Positions 8,924-17,500 of a DNA stretch of 44,584 bases are shown piece after piece. The translations under genes and the position numbers were made by a program. Position 1 is the stretch's first letter. Every line of letters begins with the position of its first letter. Under the pieces are notes generated by a model. The model was not told where the DNA came from, did not search any database, and saw only the letters and a program-made list of their open reading frames with translations. The DNA comes from Mammaliicoccus stepanovicii. GTDB lineage: Bacteria; Bacillota; Bacilli; Staphylococcales; Staphylococcaceae. The stretch covers positions 1-44,584 of the forward strand of contig NZ_PPQZ01000017.1 of NCBI RefSeq assembly GCF_002902525.1, read 5' to 3'.

Positions 8924-8931
8924 GGCTTTCA
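8918..8931 (-). promoter_or_regulatory. cre-like catabolite repression site
   Basis: On the minus strand TGAAAGCCTTTACA matches the CcpA cre pattern TGWAANCGNTNWCA at all but one fixed position (C instead of G in the central CG). It overlaps the -35 box of the tre promoter, a repressing position. The central mismatch keeps this tentative. Confidence 0.45.
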
Positions 8932-8982
8932 ATTAATATTATATTTATAATGTAGTATGATGACTTAAAGGAGGTTTTGTAT

Positions 8983-9729
8983 ATGTCATTTCTTACACAT
9001 GAATATATGGACCACGACAACATTTCAATCGAATTTGCAAACACGGATACAACAATTTTAACGAATCATCACAACGATAAAATATTTGAATCAGCAAGTA
9101 TTATTAAGCTGCCAATTATGATTTATATTTATGAACATTTAGATCATGAAGCTAGACAAGAACAAATAGATATCACTAATAAAGTAGGAGGTAGTGGCGT
9201 CCTAAATCAATTAAATATCCAACAACTTAGCATTAACGACCTTATTTATTTAATGATTGTCGTCTCTGACAACTCTGCAACTAACACGTTAATCCAACAT
9301 TTCGGCTTGCAACATATCAATTTATTTATTCACGAAACACTTGAATGTACAAATACAAACTTACAGCGTTTTATGATGGACCAAGCTGCAATCGATGAAG
9401 GTAAACAAAATACGACAACAGCTGAAGATATGATCAAAATACTCCGCTATATTACAGAACACGAATACCATAATGAAATGTTAGCCGTTATGAACAATCA
9501 ACAAATACATGACAAAGTTTCTATTTATCACTCATTTTATGAAGATAAATTAACTTTTTATAGTAAAACAGGAGAATATGCGAATGTTATAAATGAAGTA
9601 GGTATTATTCAACACGAACATCAATTTTATTACTATTCTTTTTTATCAAACATAAAAAATCCCGAAAAAGTGATTAAATTCTCACACGATTTCGGGTATT
9701 ATATAATAAATTCTATATTAGATCGTTGA
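8983..9729 (+). CDS. serine hydrolase of the beta-lactamase/penicillin-binding fold
   Basis: This 248-residue protein has the three active-site motifs of the class A beta-lactamase fold: SIIK (Ser39 to Lys42), SDN (95-97) and KTG (195-197). It lacks a signal peptide, so it appears cytoplasmic. The omega-loop region (about 125-142) shows no ExxxN motif with a deacylating glutamate, so a beta-lactamase role is doubtful; a peptidase or esterase is as likely. I start at the ATG at 8983 (AAGGAGG eight bases upstream) and not at an earlier TTG. Its end overlaps by 12 bases the end of the convergent NlpC/P60 gene. It diverges from treP. Confidence 0.8.
   Translation: MSFLTHEYMDHDNISIEFANTDTTILTNHHNDKIFESASIIKLPIMIYIYEHLDHEARQEQIDITNKVGGSGVLNQLNIQQLSINDLIYLMIVVSDNSATNTLIQHFGLQHINLFIHETLECTNTNLQRFMMDQAAIDEGKQNTTTAEDMIKILRYITEHEYHNEMLAVMNNQQIHDKVSIYHSFYEDKLTFYSKTGEYANVINEVGIIQHEHQFYYYSFLSNIKNPEKVIKFSHDFGYYIINSILDR
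9654..9696 (-). terminator. terminator of the peptide-salvage operon, inside a convergent gene
   Basis: On the minus strand CCCGAAA (9690-9696) pairs with TTTCGGG (9661-9667), with an inner GTGA/TCAC pairing, and is followed by ATTTTTT (9654-9660). It lies 22 bases past the stop of the NlpC/P60 gene and inside the coding end of the convergent serine hydrolase. The loop is larger than ideal. Confidence 0.55.
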
Positions 9730-10629
9730 TAACCTTGCTGCTTTAACAAGTATTTTTTGATAATAACTTCCAGGAATTTTAACGATTTCTATACTTTTCG
9801 GTGTATGAGGTGCATGTATCATCATATCTTCACCCATATAGATTCCAACATGTGATAAGAAACCATCATCATCAGGTTTACTAAAGAAAAGTAAATCACC
9901 CATTTGCAATCCATCTAAATTGATTGGAAGTTCTGTCATCGCTTCAAATTGTTCGTCAGCGTCTCTTGGGATATGGAAGTTTTGACTTTTATACATTTGG
10001 AAACATAAACCTGAACAATCGTAGCCATAACTAGACATTCCTCCCCAAAAATACGGGAGATCTATAAATAATTTTGCATTTTGAATAACATCTTTCATTG
10101 TTCCTGTTTTAAAAGTTCCAAATTCATCACTCAATTCGATATCTTGAATATTAATCAGTCCATCATCAACTTCTGGTGTAGCCACTTCCACAAATCGTTC
10201 GCCTATTTTAACTACTGGTAACGTTGTATTAAATGATAATATTTGCTTAGTCGTAAAATCTTGATTAAAGAGCGTTGTTTTCGGAACTTTAACGCGCATA
10301 TATTGACTTGATTTTTCTTGGTTCAAATCTCCTAGTTGACTAGAAGGGATGTAACCTGGATATCCTTTAGGGTGCTGCTTCGAAGGTTGTTCTAGGCAAA
10401 TAACATGACTCCATCCATCATGTTCTTCTATTACTTCTACAGCTTCTCCATACAATATTTGTGTATCAATCCTGTTATCTTTTGTAAAAGACATTTTTTC
10501 ATCTAAGTTAAGTTCTAACAACCAACGTTGAATATTAGCAGGATACATGATGCCATCTCTATCAATTTCTCTCGCCTTATCTTTGTTCTTCCAAATGGTA
10601 CCAACATTTACTCTACAATATTTCTTCAT
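9718..10629 (-). CDS. NlpC/P60 family peptidase, YkfC-like (gamma-D-glutamyl-L-diamino acid endopeptidase)
   Basis: This is a cysteine peptidase predicted to cut cell-wall peptides between D-Glu and the diamino acid. The 303 residues hold two SH3-like N-terminal segments (about 55-170) and a C-terminal NlpC/P60 domain with catalytic Cys205 (YDCSGLCF), His260 (LSHVGIYMG) and His272 (MIHAP). No signal peptide or lipobox is seen, which fits an intracellular salvage enzyme more than an autolysin. Its ATG overlaps the stop of the epimerase gene (ATGA). The three-gene order matches the ykfA-ykfB-ykfC murein-peptide salvage set of B. subtilis. Confidence 0.88.
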   Translation of the reverse strand: MKKYCRVNVGTIWKNKDKAREIDRDGIMYPANIQRWLLELNLDEKMSFTKDNRIDTQILYGEAVEVIEEHDGWSHVICLEQPSKQHPKGYPGYIPSSQLGDLNQEKSSQYMRVKVPKTTLFNQDFTTKQILSFNTTLPVVKIGERFVEVATPEVDDGLINIQDIELSDEFGTFKTGTMKDVIQNAKLFIDLPYFWGGMSSYGYDCSGLCFQMYKSQNFHIPRDADEQFEAMTELPINLDGLQMGDLLFFSKPDDDGFLSHVGIYMGEDMMIHAPHTPKSIEIVKIPGSYYQKILVKAARLSTI

Positions 10630-11726
10630 GAACTCACCTTCTTATATAAATATGCTCTATCTATACCTAAACCATTTCCTTCTGACAGAAAAACTTTTGC
10701 TTTATCATATTGTATGCCGCCTTGAACTTCTCTTTGCAACACCATGAGTGGCGCATCAAAATCAACACGCTCAACTTGATCAGCAGCCAAACTAAAGTGT
10801 AACGCAGCTGTAACCGATACATGCGTTTCCATCATGCAACCGACCATACAACTAACATTATGCGATTTAGCGATAGCATGAATTTTTAAAGCCTGAAATA
10901 TTCCACCAGACTTCATCAATTTGATATTCCACAATTTATCAGCACCTGTTTCAATCAATTGATTAGCATCATATGGAGAAAATAAACTTTCATCTGCCAT
11001 AACTGGGATATGATAGCCACGAGCCAATTCACCAAGAAGTGAATATTCATATCTATTTACAGGCTGTTCAATACTTTCAATATTTAAGTTCGCTTCATCA
11101 AAATGCTTTAACGCATAATGTGCACTTTCTTCATCCCAGGCTTGATTAGCATCCGCGCTTAATATTACTTTTGTAGGTAATGCATTCCTCAAAGCTTTCA
11201 ATCTGTTCAAATCAGTTTCTACATTATCTTTACCTACTTTAATTTTTAAGTGGTTATATCCTTCTCTTACATACCTCAATGCATCAGCAACCATTTCATC
11301 AGCTTCATTCAAGCTAACTGTATAACATGTTTCTAACGATTTATTTCCCGGGTTATGATTTAAATATTTATATAGAGGCAATTCTGCATCTTGAGCAAGC
11401 AAATCATATAACGCCATATCTATAGCTGCTTTCGCACTTGTATTACCAACTATGATTTCATGTATTTCTTGTAATAAATCTTTAGATAATGGTTTGTTAA
11501 TCAATAAAGGCTTAAACACTTCTTCTATAGCTGCTTCAATTCCCCCTTTAGTATCACCTGTAATCACATAAGTAGGTACAGCTTCACCAACTCCAACAAA
11601 TCCATCAACATTCGTTTCAATAAACACATATATGCTTTCAATCACTTCAACTGTTCTTAATGAAGTTTTAAAAGGTTTCTTCAAAGGTGTTCCATATCTA
11701 TAATATTTTATATCTGTAATAAACAT
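10626..11726 (-). CDS. dipeptide epimerase (L-Ala-D/L-Glu epimerase type)
   Basis: This enolase-superfamily enzyme inverts the second residue of dipeptides such as L-Ala-D-Glu from murein, making them digestible. In 366 residues the catalytic and metal ligands are visible: Lys163 in KIKVGKD, Asp192 in SADANQAW, Glu220 in ESIEQP, Asp245 in MADESLF and Lys269 in NIKLMKSGG. These align one residue off from the B. subtilis enzyme's known active-site set. It is 13 bases behind the LD-carboxypeptidase gene and overlaps the NlpC/P60 gene. AAAGGGGAG precedes the ATG. Exact dipeptide preference cannot be read. Confidence 0.92.
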   Translation of the reverse strand: MFITDIKYYRYGTPLKKPFKTSLRTVEVIESIYVFIETNVDGFVGVGEAVPTYVITGDTKGGIEAAIEEVFKPLLINKPLSKDLLQEIHEIIVGNTSAKAAIDMALYDLLAQDAELPLYKYLNHNPGNKSLETCYTVSLNEADEMVADALRYVREGYNHLKIKVGKDNVETDLNRLKALRNALPTKVILSADANQAWDEESAHYALKHFDEANLNIESIEQPVNRYEYSLLGELARGYHIPVMADESLFSPYDANQLIETGADKLWNIKLMKSGGIFQALKIHAIAKSHNVSCMVGCMMETHVSVTAALHFSLAADQVERVDFDAPLMVLQREVQGGIQYDKAKVFLSEGNGLGIDRAYLYKKVSS

Positions 11727-11739
11727 ATGACACTCCCCT

Positions 11740-12666
11740 TTATCTAAAGTCTACACCGGATTCTATTTGTAGTAGTTTTTCATCAACATTTAAATATGCT
11801 TTCGTCCCAAATGGTATGGCGAAATGTGGCGTACAATGACCAATTTTCAAATTACGGACAGCCGGCTTATCTAATTTAGTAATGAAGAATTCAAGCACAT
11901 CATCCATTGTTAATGATTTTTCTGGTTTATTAGGTTCACTATTTGTGAAGGGGCCAAATATAAATCCAATTGCATCATTTAGTTTTCCTGCAGACTTTAA
12001 TTGTTGTAAGAAGCCATCAACTTTATAAGGTTCTTCTCCTATGTCTTCAATAAACAGAATTTTCCCGTTTGTATCAATTTCATATGGCGTACCCATACTC
12101 GACACTAATAAAGATAAACAGCCACCAACTATTTCTCCTTCTACACTTCCGTTCACTAATGAATCAAACGGTAATAAATGTGAAGGGTATGTTATATTTT
12201 GTCCATCGAACAATTGTTCAAAACTATGTATAGATATCTCGCTATCAGAATCACCTATATCAGAAGCGATCATAGGTCCTTGGAACGTTACAAGACCTGT
12301 TTGCTGTCTAATTGCATTATGCAAACATGTAATATCACTATATCCCCACAATATTTTCGGGTTATTCTTGATTAAATCATAATCAACTTCATCAACAATC
12401 CTTGGTGTACCATATCCACCACAAGCACAGATAATTCCTTTAACTTCATCATCCAAAAACATATCATGCAAACTTTGTAACCTTGCATCATCCGTTCCTG
12501 CTAAGTGACCATTTGTATCATAGATATTGTCAGCTAATCTGAAGTTTATGCCATAATACGTCGAAAGCCTATCGAGCCCTATTTTTAATTTTTCTTGATT
12601 AGGCGGACTCGCTAACGCTACAACACCAATTGTATCTCCCTTATTTAACCCTTTGGCTTTCATCAC
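11740..12666 (-). CDS. LD-carboxypeptidase (peptidase S66 family, LdcA/YkfA-like)
   Basis: Family S66 serine carboxypeptidases remove the terminal D-amino acid from murein tetrapeptides in the cytoplasm. The 308-residue protein carries the nucleophile Ser110 (WGYSDIT), a probable catalytic Glu207 (LFIEDIGEEP) and His277 (IGHCTPHFAIPFG). The related MccF immunity proteins share this fold, but the neighbouring epimerase and NlpC/P60 genes favour murein salvage. Tandem ATG codons lie at 12666 and 12663, and the GGGGTGG ribosome site fits the second slightly better. It is the first gene of the operon. Confidence 0.9.
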   Translation of the reverse strand: MMKAKGLNKGDTIGVVALASPPNQEKLKIGLDRLSTYYGINFRLADNIYDTNGHLAGTDDARLQSLHDMFLDDEVKGIICACGGYGTPRIVDEVDYDLIKNNPKILWGYSDITCLHNAIRQQTGLVTFQGPMIASDIGDSDSEISIHSFEQLFDGQNITYPSHLLPFDSLVNGSVEGEIVGGCLSLLVSSMGTPYEIDTNGKILFIEDIGEEPYKVDGFLQQLKSAGKLNDAIGFIFGPFTNSEPNKPEKSLTMDDVLEFFITKLDKPAVRNLKIGHCTPHFAIPFGTKAYLNVDEKLLQIESGVDFR

Positions 12667-12695
12667 GCCACCCCTTTTTATCAGAATATTCTTAT

Positions 12696-12704
12696 ATTAT
12701 ACCA
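12696..12704 (-). promoter_or_regulatory. candidate extended -10 promoter of the peptide-salvage operon
   Basis: On the minus strand TGGTATAAT is an extended -10 (TG, one base, TATAAT) about 30 bases before the LD-carboxypeptidase start. No convincing -35 box is seen at 17 bases. Confidence 0.5.
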
Positions 12705-12785
12705 AACCTGTAAAGATAATGTGTAAAAGGAAAATATTCTCGTTTAGCCCTGACATTCTCTACATTTTAATGAGAATGTATACAA

Positions 12786-12826
12786 AAAAACACTTCAAAA
12801 ATCATAATGATTTTTGAAGTGTTTTT
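12786..12826 (-). terminator. terminator of tRNA-Ser
   Basis: Perfect 19-base arms (AAAAACACTTCAAAAATCA at 12786-12804 and its complement at 12808-12826) enclose a 3-base loop. It lies about 60 bases past the tRNA 3' end on the minus strand. A/T at both flanks would allow action in both directions. The rest of the 374-base gap between the LD-carboxypeptidase gene and gltD holds the tRNA, its promoter and the operon promoter. Confidence 0.8.
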
Positions 12827-12887
12827 ACGAAGAGATGACAAATTGTCATAAGCTTCTTATATATAGTCTTGTTTAATTGAAAAATAA

Positions 12888-12980
12888 TGGCGGAGGAAGA
12901 GGGATTCGAACCCCCGCGAGCCGTTAAGCCCCTGTCGGTTTTCAAGACCGATCCCTTCAGCCGGACTTGGGTATTCCTCC
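12888..12980 (-). tRNA. tRNA-Ser (anticodon UGA)
   Basis: A 93-base class II tRNA with an encoded CCA end. The acceptor stem pairs GGAGGAA with TTCCTCC. The anticodon stem TCGGT/ACCGA encloses loop CTTGAAA, with anticodon TGA reading UCA-type serine codons. A long variable arm and the T arm GGGGGTTCGAATCCC are present. Confidence 0.98.
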
Positions 12981-12996
12981 AAATAAGACAATATTT

Positions 12997-13025
12997 ATCT
13001 TATAACATGGCCCCACTATTGTCAA
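12997..13025 (-). promoter_or_regulatory. promoter of tRNA-Ser
   Basis: On the minus strand -35 TTGACA (13020-13025) is 17 bases from -10 TAAGAT (12997-13002), about 16 bases before the tRNA 5' end. It lies just past the gltD stop codon, so the tRNA can be expressed apart from gltBD. Confidence 0.65.
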
Positions 13026-13040
13026 CAAAAAACAAGAAAT

Positions 13041-14498
13041 TTAAATTGTAATTTTATTCTTTAAGGATTCATCTACAGCTTTTGCAACTGCACGACCCTC
13101 TTTTATTGCCCAAACTACTAAACTTTGGCCTTTTCTAGCATCTCCTGCAACAAATATCTTATCTTGATTCGTTCTGAAATCTTTATCATTTGCTACTATC
13201 TTATTTCTATTAGTATTTAAATTAAATGAATGAGGAACGAGATGTTCAGTACCTTCAAACCCTATTGATAACAATACAAGATCTGCTGGCCAATGACGTT
13301 CTGTTCCTTCCACAATAACCATACCATCTTCTGTTTCTTCCAATACTTGTGTATAAAGACCACGAATATCTCCATTTTGATCCACATCATATCGCATCGT
13401 TTGAATACCATAAGCTCTAGGTTCAAAACCAAACTTTTCTCTATATTCTTTATGTGCGTAATCTAATTTAAATATCGGCATCGGTAATGGCCATGAAGTA
13501 TTCTGCTCCATCTTGTCAGTTAGTCTTACATATTTATTAAATTGTACAACAGATTTACAACCGTCTCTTAAAGCTGTCGCTACACAGTCTGCTCCTGTGT
13601 CACCCGCACCGATTACAATCACATTTTTATCTTTAGCCGTTATTATCGGCTCTTTAATTTCTCCCATTTGTAGCTGTGTTTGTTCTGTTAAATATTCCAT
13701 GGCAAAGTGAATCCCAAAGCTCATTCTGCCTTCTAATGGTAGATCTCGTCCTTTTTGTGAGCCGGTACACACAATAATAGCATCGTATTGTTCTTCTAAT
13801 TCTTTCTTAGTGATGTCTTTCCCCACGTTAACATCTGTCTTAAATACAATGCCTGCTTCTTCCATTAATTTAACACGTCTTTCAATGACTTCTTTATCCA
13901 ACTTCATACTTGGTATCCCATACATGAGTAAACCACCAGGTCGGTGATTTCGCTCGTATACCGTTACGTTATAGCCAAGTAAATTTAATTCTTCAGCTGC
14001 AGTTAATCCGGCTGGACCACTTCCGATAATCGCTATTTTTTCTTCCAATCGATTTTCGGGAAGTTTTGGTTTAACGATGCCCATATCATAAGCTTCATCA
14101 ATAATAGTTCGTTCAATCCCCTTTATTGCAACAGAATCATTATTGATAGCTAGCACACAAGATGATTCACATGGTGCCGGGCATACACGTCCAGTAAATT
14201 CCGGAAAGTTATTTGTTTCGGATAATCTTTCATATGCTTCTTTATAATCATTGCGATATACTAAATCATTCCATTCAGGTATATAATTTCCGATTGGACA
14301 ACCAATTGTATCTTTGCCGAATGATGTACCTGTTTGACAAAAAGGAGTCCCACAATCCATACAACGTGCACCTTGTGTTGCAGCATCTTCAGTCGTGAAG
14401 CGTTGTTGAAAAGGTTCATAGCCTTCGATTCTATCTTTTAAAGGTAACTCATCAAGTTGCTTTTTAGAATATTTCATAAAACCTTTAAATTCACCCAT
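13041..14498 (-). CDS. gltD: glutamate synthase (NADPH), small subunit
   Basis: The beta subunit feeds electrons from NADPH through FAD and iron-sulfur clusters to the large subunit, which makes glutamate from glutamine and 2-oxoglutarate. The 485-residue protein has the cysteine sets CMDCGTPFC (41-49) and CPAPCESSC, the FAD-binding GSGPAGLTAAEEL near 159 and a second Rossmann motif (GAGDTGADC) for NADPH. It lies 15 bases downstream of gltB with AAGGAGG before its ATG, so the two are one operon. Confidence 0.97.
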   Translation of the reverse strand: MGEFKGFMKYSKKQLDELPLKDRIEGYEPFQQRFTTEDAATQGARCMDCGTPFCQTGTSFGKDTIGCPIGNYIPEWNDLVYRNDYKEAYERLSETNNFPEFTGRVCPAPCESSCVLAINNDSVAIKGIERTIIDEAYDMGIVKPKLPENRLEEKIAIIGSGPAGLTAAEELNLLGYNVTVYERNHRPGGLLMYGIPSMKLDKEVIERRVKLMEEAGIVFKTDVNVGKDITKKELEEQYDAIIVCTGSQKGRDLPLEGRMSFGIHFAMEYLTEQTQLQMGEIKEPIITAKDKNVIVIGAGDTGADCVATALRDGCKSVVQFNKYVRLTDKMEQNTSWPLPMPIFKLDYAHKEYREKFGFEPRAYGIQTMRYDVDQNGDIRGLYTQVLEETEDGMVIVEGTERHWPADLVLLSIGFEGTEHLVPHSFNLNTNRNKIVANDKDFRTNQDKIFVAGDARKGQSLVVWAIKEGRAVAKAVDESLKNKITI

Positions 14499-14513
14499 AT
14501 TATGCCCTCCTTT

Positions 14514-17500
14514 TTAGTAAACAGATGCCAATTCGCCTTCTCCGTCAATCGTTTTACGTTCATCGAAAAATGCATTTAATAACGCGTCTTCTTCATTTTC
14601 TATTTTATGTTGAGCAATTTTTTGCATCATGAGTTTGTAGTCTTTAGGAATTACTTTCACAAATTGCTCAGTCATCGTATCAAATGATGCTAAAACTGAT
14701 TTTGCTTTTTTACTATTTGTGTATTTAACATGTTCTTCTAGCATATGCTTTAAGTTTAATATTTCGTTTTGATCAGTTAGTGTTTCAAACTCTAAACTAT
14801 CTAATTGATTCGTATCTTTAAAAGCTTTTACATCTGTAGGTAGTGCATAACACACTCCGCCACTCATGCCTTGACCAAAGTTTCGACCTACATCACCAAG
14901 AATGACAACACGTCCACCTGTCATATACTCTAAACCGTGGTCTCCAATGCCTTCAACCACTACATTTACACCACTATTTCTTACACAGAATCTTTCTCCA
15001 GCACGCCCGTTGATATATGACGTACCGCTCGTTGCACCATAAAAACAAACGTTACCAACGATGATATTTTGTTCTCTATCTTTGTTTGGCGCTTTTAATA
15101 TAAGCTTACCTCCAGACAAACCTTTACCGAAGTAATCATTCGCATCTCCAGTGTGATGTAACGTCATGCCTTTAGGAATGAACGCACCATAACTTTGTCC
15201 AGCATGTTTAAATGTTTTGATGTGAATTGTATCCTCTGGTAAACCAGGCTCGCCATGTACTTCTGTAATATAGCTACCGGTAATAACACCTACATCTCGT
15301 TCTGTATTTCCAATATTATAACTACCGACAAACTTTTCTCCTGCATCAATCGATGCTTTCGCGTCTTCATAGAGTTTAGTTAAATCAAAACCTTCATCAA
15401 GATGATGATTTTGATTAATTTGACGATGCCTCTCACCTTCATTAGTGAATAATAATGCTTCTATATCTAATTCTCTTGCTTTTGGATGCGTATAATATCG
15501 TTTAGAAACTTTCAACAAATCAGTTCTGCCAACTAATTCATCCATTTTCTTTAAACCGAGTGAAGCTAATATTTCTCTTATTTCCTCGGCAATAAAATAC
15601 ATAAAGTTGACTATGTGATCTGCTTTACCTGTAAATAATTTACGTAATTCTCCATTTTGTGTTGCGATACCTACCGGACAAGTATCTTTATGACATACGC
15701 GCATCATAATGCAACCCAGTACGACTAATGGAGCCGAGGCAAAAGCAAATTCTTCAGCACCTAATGCACAAGCTAACGCAACATCACGTCCAGTCATTAA
15801 TTTACCATCTGTTTCTAACGTTACACGTGAGCGTAATCCATTCAGCATCAATGTTTGGTGTGTCTCAGACAATCCTATTTCCCACGGCAATCCAGCATGT
15901 TGAATACTCGTTTTAGGCGAAGCACCTGTGCCGCCATCATAGCCACTTATAACAATCTTATCTGCATAAGCTTTCGCTACACCTGCAGCGATTGTGCCTA
16001 CTCCCGACTTTGAAACAAGTTTTACACTTATATCTGATTTGCGGTTTGCATTTTTTAAATCATGTATTAATTGTGCTAAATCTTCAATAGAATATATATC
16101 ATGATGTGGGGGAGGAGATATCAATCCCACTCCCGGTGTGGATCCACGCACTTCCGCTACCCATGGGTATACTTTCGTTCCTGGTAACTGGCCACCTTCA
16201 CCTGGTTTTGCACCTTGTGCCACCTTTATTTGGATTTCTTTAGCATGTTGCAAGTAATCACTCGTAACACCGAACCTCCCTGAGGCAACTTGTTTGATTG
16301 CACTCATATAATTCGTGCCATCTTCTTTTATGATAAATCTTTCAGGATTTTCTCCACCTTCACCACTATTACTTCGGCCACCAATTCGGTTCATTGCTTC
16401 AGCTAATGTTTGATGCGCTTCTTCAGAAATAGAACCGAAGCTCATTGCTCCTGTTTTAAACCGTTTAACAATTTCATCTGCTGATTCTACTTCTTTAAGA
16501 CTCACCTTTCGATCACTATTAAAATCAAGTAGATTTCTCAAATGACTCATGCGTTCATTGTCGGCTGCCTCAGAATATTCTTTAAACATGTCAAAGTTAT
16601 TCTCTCTACATGCATGTTGTAGTAAGTGAATTGTTTTAGGGTTAAATGCATGATGTTCACCTTGTTGTCGCCACTGAAATGTACTACCAGAATTCAAGTG
16701 ATGTATTCTTTCAGATTGTCTCGCTTTATTTTCATTATCAATTGTCTCTATAGATATCCCTGATAATTTAGACGGTGTACCGGTAAAATATGCTTCAACA
16801 ACATCTTTACTCAAACCGACCGCTTCAAATATTTGGGCTCCTTGATAACTTTGTACTGTTGAGATACCCATTTTGGCCATAACTTTTATTACACCTGCAG
16901 ACAACGTTTGATTATATGTATCAACGTTCTCTTCCACAGTACCCTCTAGACGTCCTGAAGTAGTTAAATCTTCTACTGTATATTGAGCTAAGTAAGGTAC
17001 GATAGCATTTGCACCATAGCCTAACAACGTTGCAACATGATGAACTTCTCTACATTCACCAGAATATGCAACTATACTTGTATCAAGTCTTTGTCCAGTT
17101 CTAATCAAATATTGATGAATATGACTGACCGCTAATAATATTGGCATTGCAAACAACCCATCATCTTTAGCAACTGTTTCATCTTCTAGAACAATAATTT
17201 CTGCACCATTATTAACCGCTTCAGATACTTTCTGTCCTAATTCCTCAAGCGCATCTTTAAGTATTCCTTTATAAGTCGTTGCAAATTTTGCAATCTGATA
17301 ATGACTTTCTTCAATTGCACTAAGCTGAGCTTTTGATAAGATAGGGTGATTTAATTGAATACGCTTTGTATTATTTTCACTTGGTAACAGTAAGTTACCC
17401 TCTTTACCTAAATACGCTAATTCACTTGTGACAATCTTTTCTCTATAAGAGTCTATAGGCGGATTTGTAACTTGTGCAAAATGTTGTTTAAAGTAGTTAA

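Noticed and set aside
8865-9044. 60-residue N-terminal extension of treP
   Set aside because: It would cover the promoter, operator and divergent gene; the EIIB domain and ribosome site fix the start at 8864.
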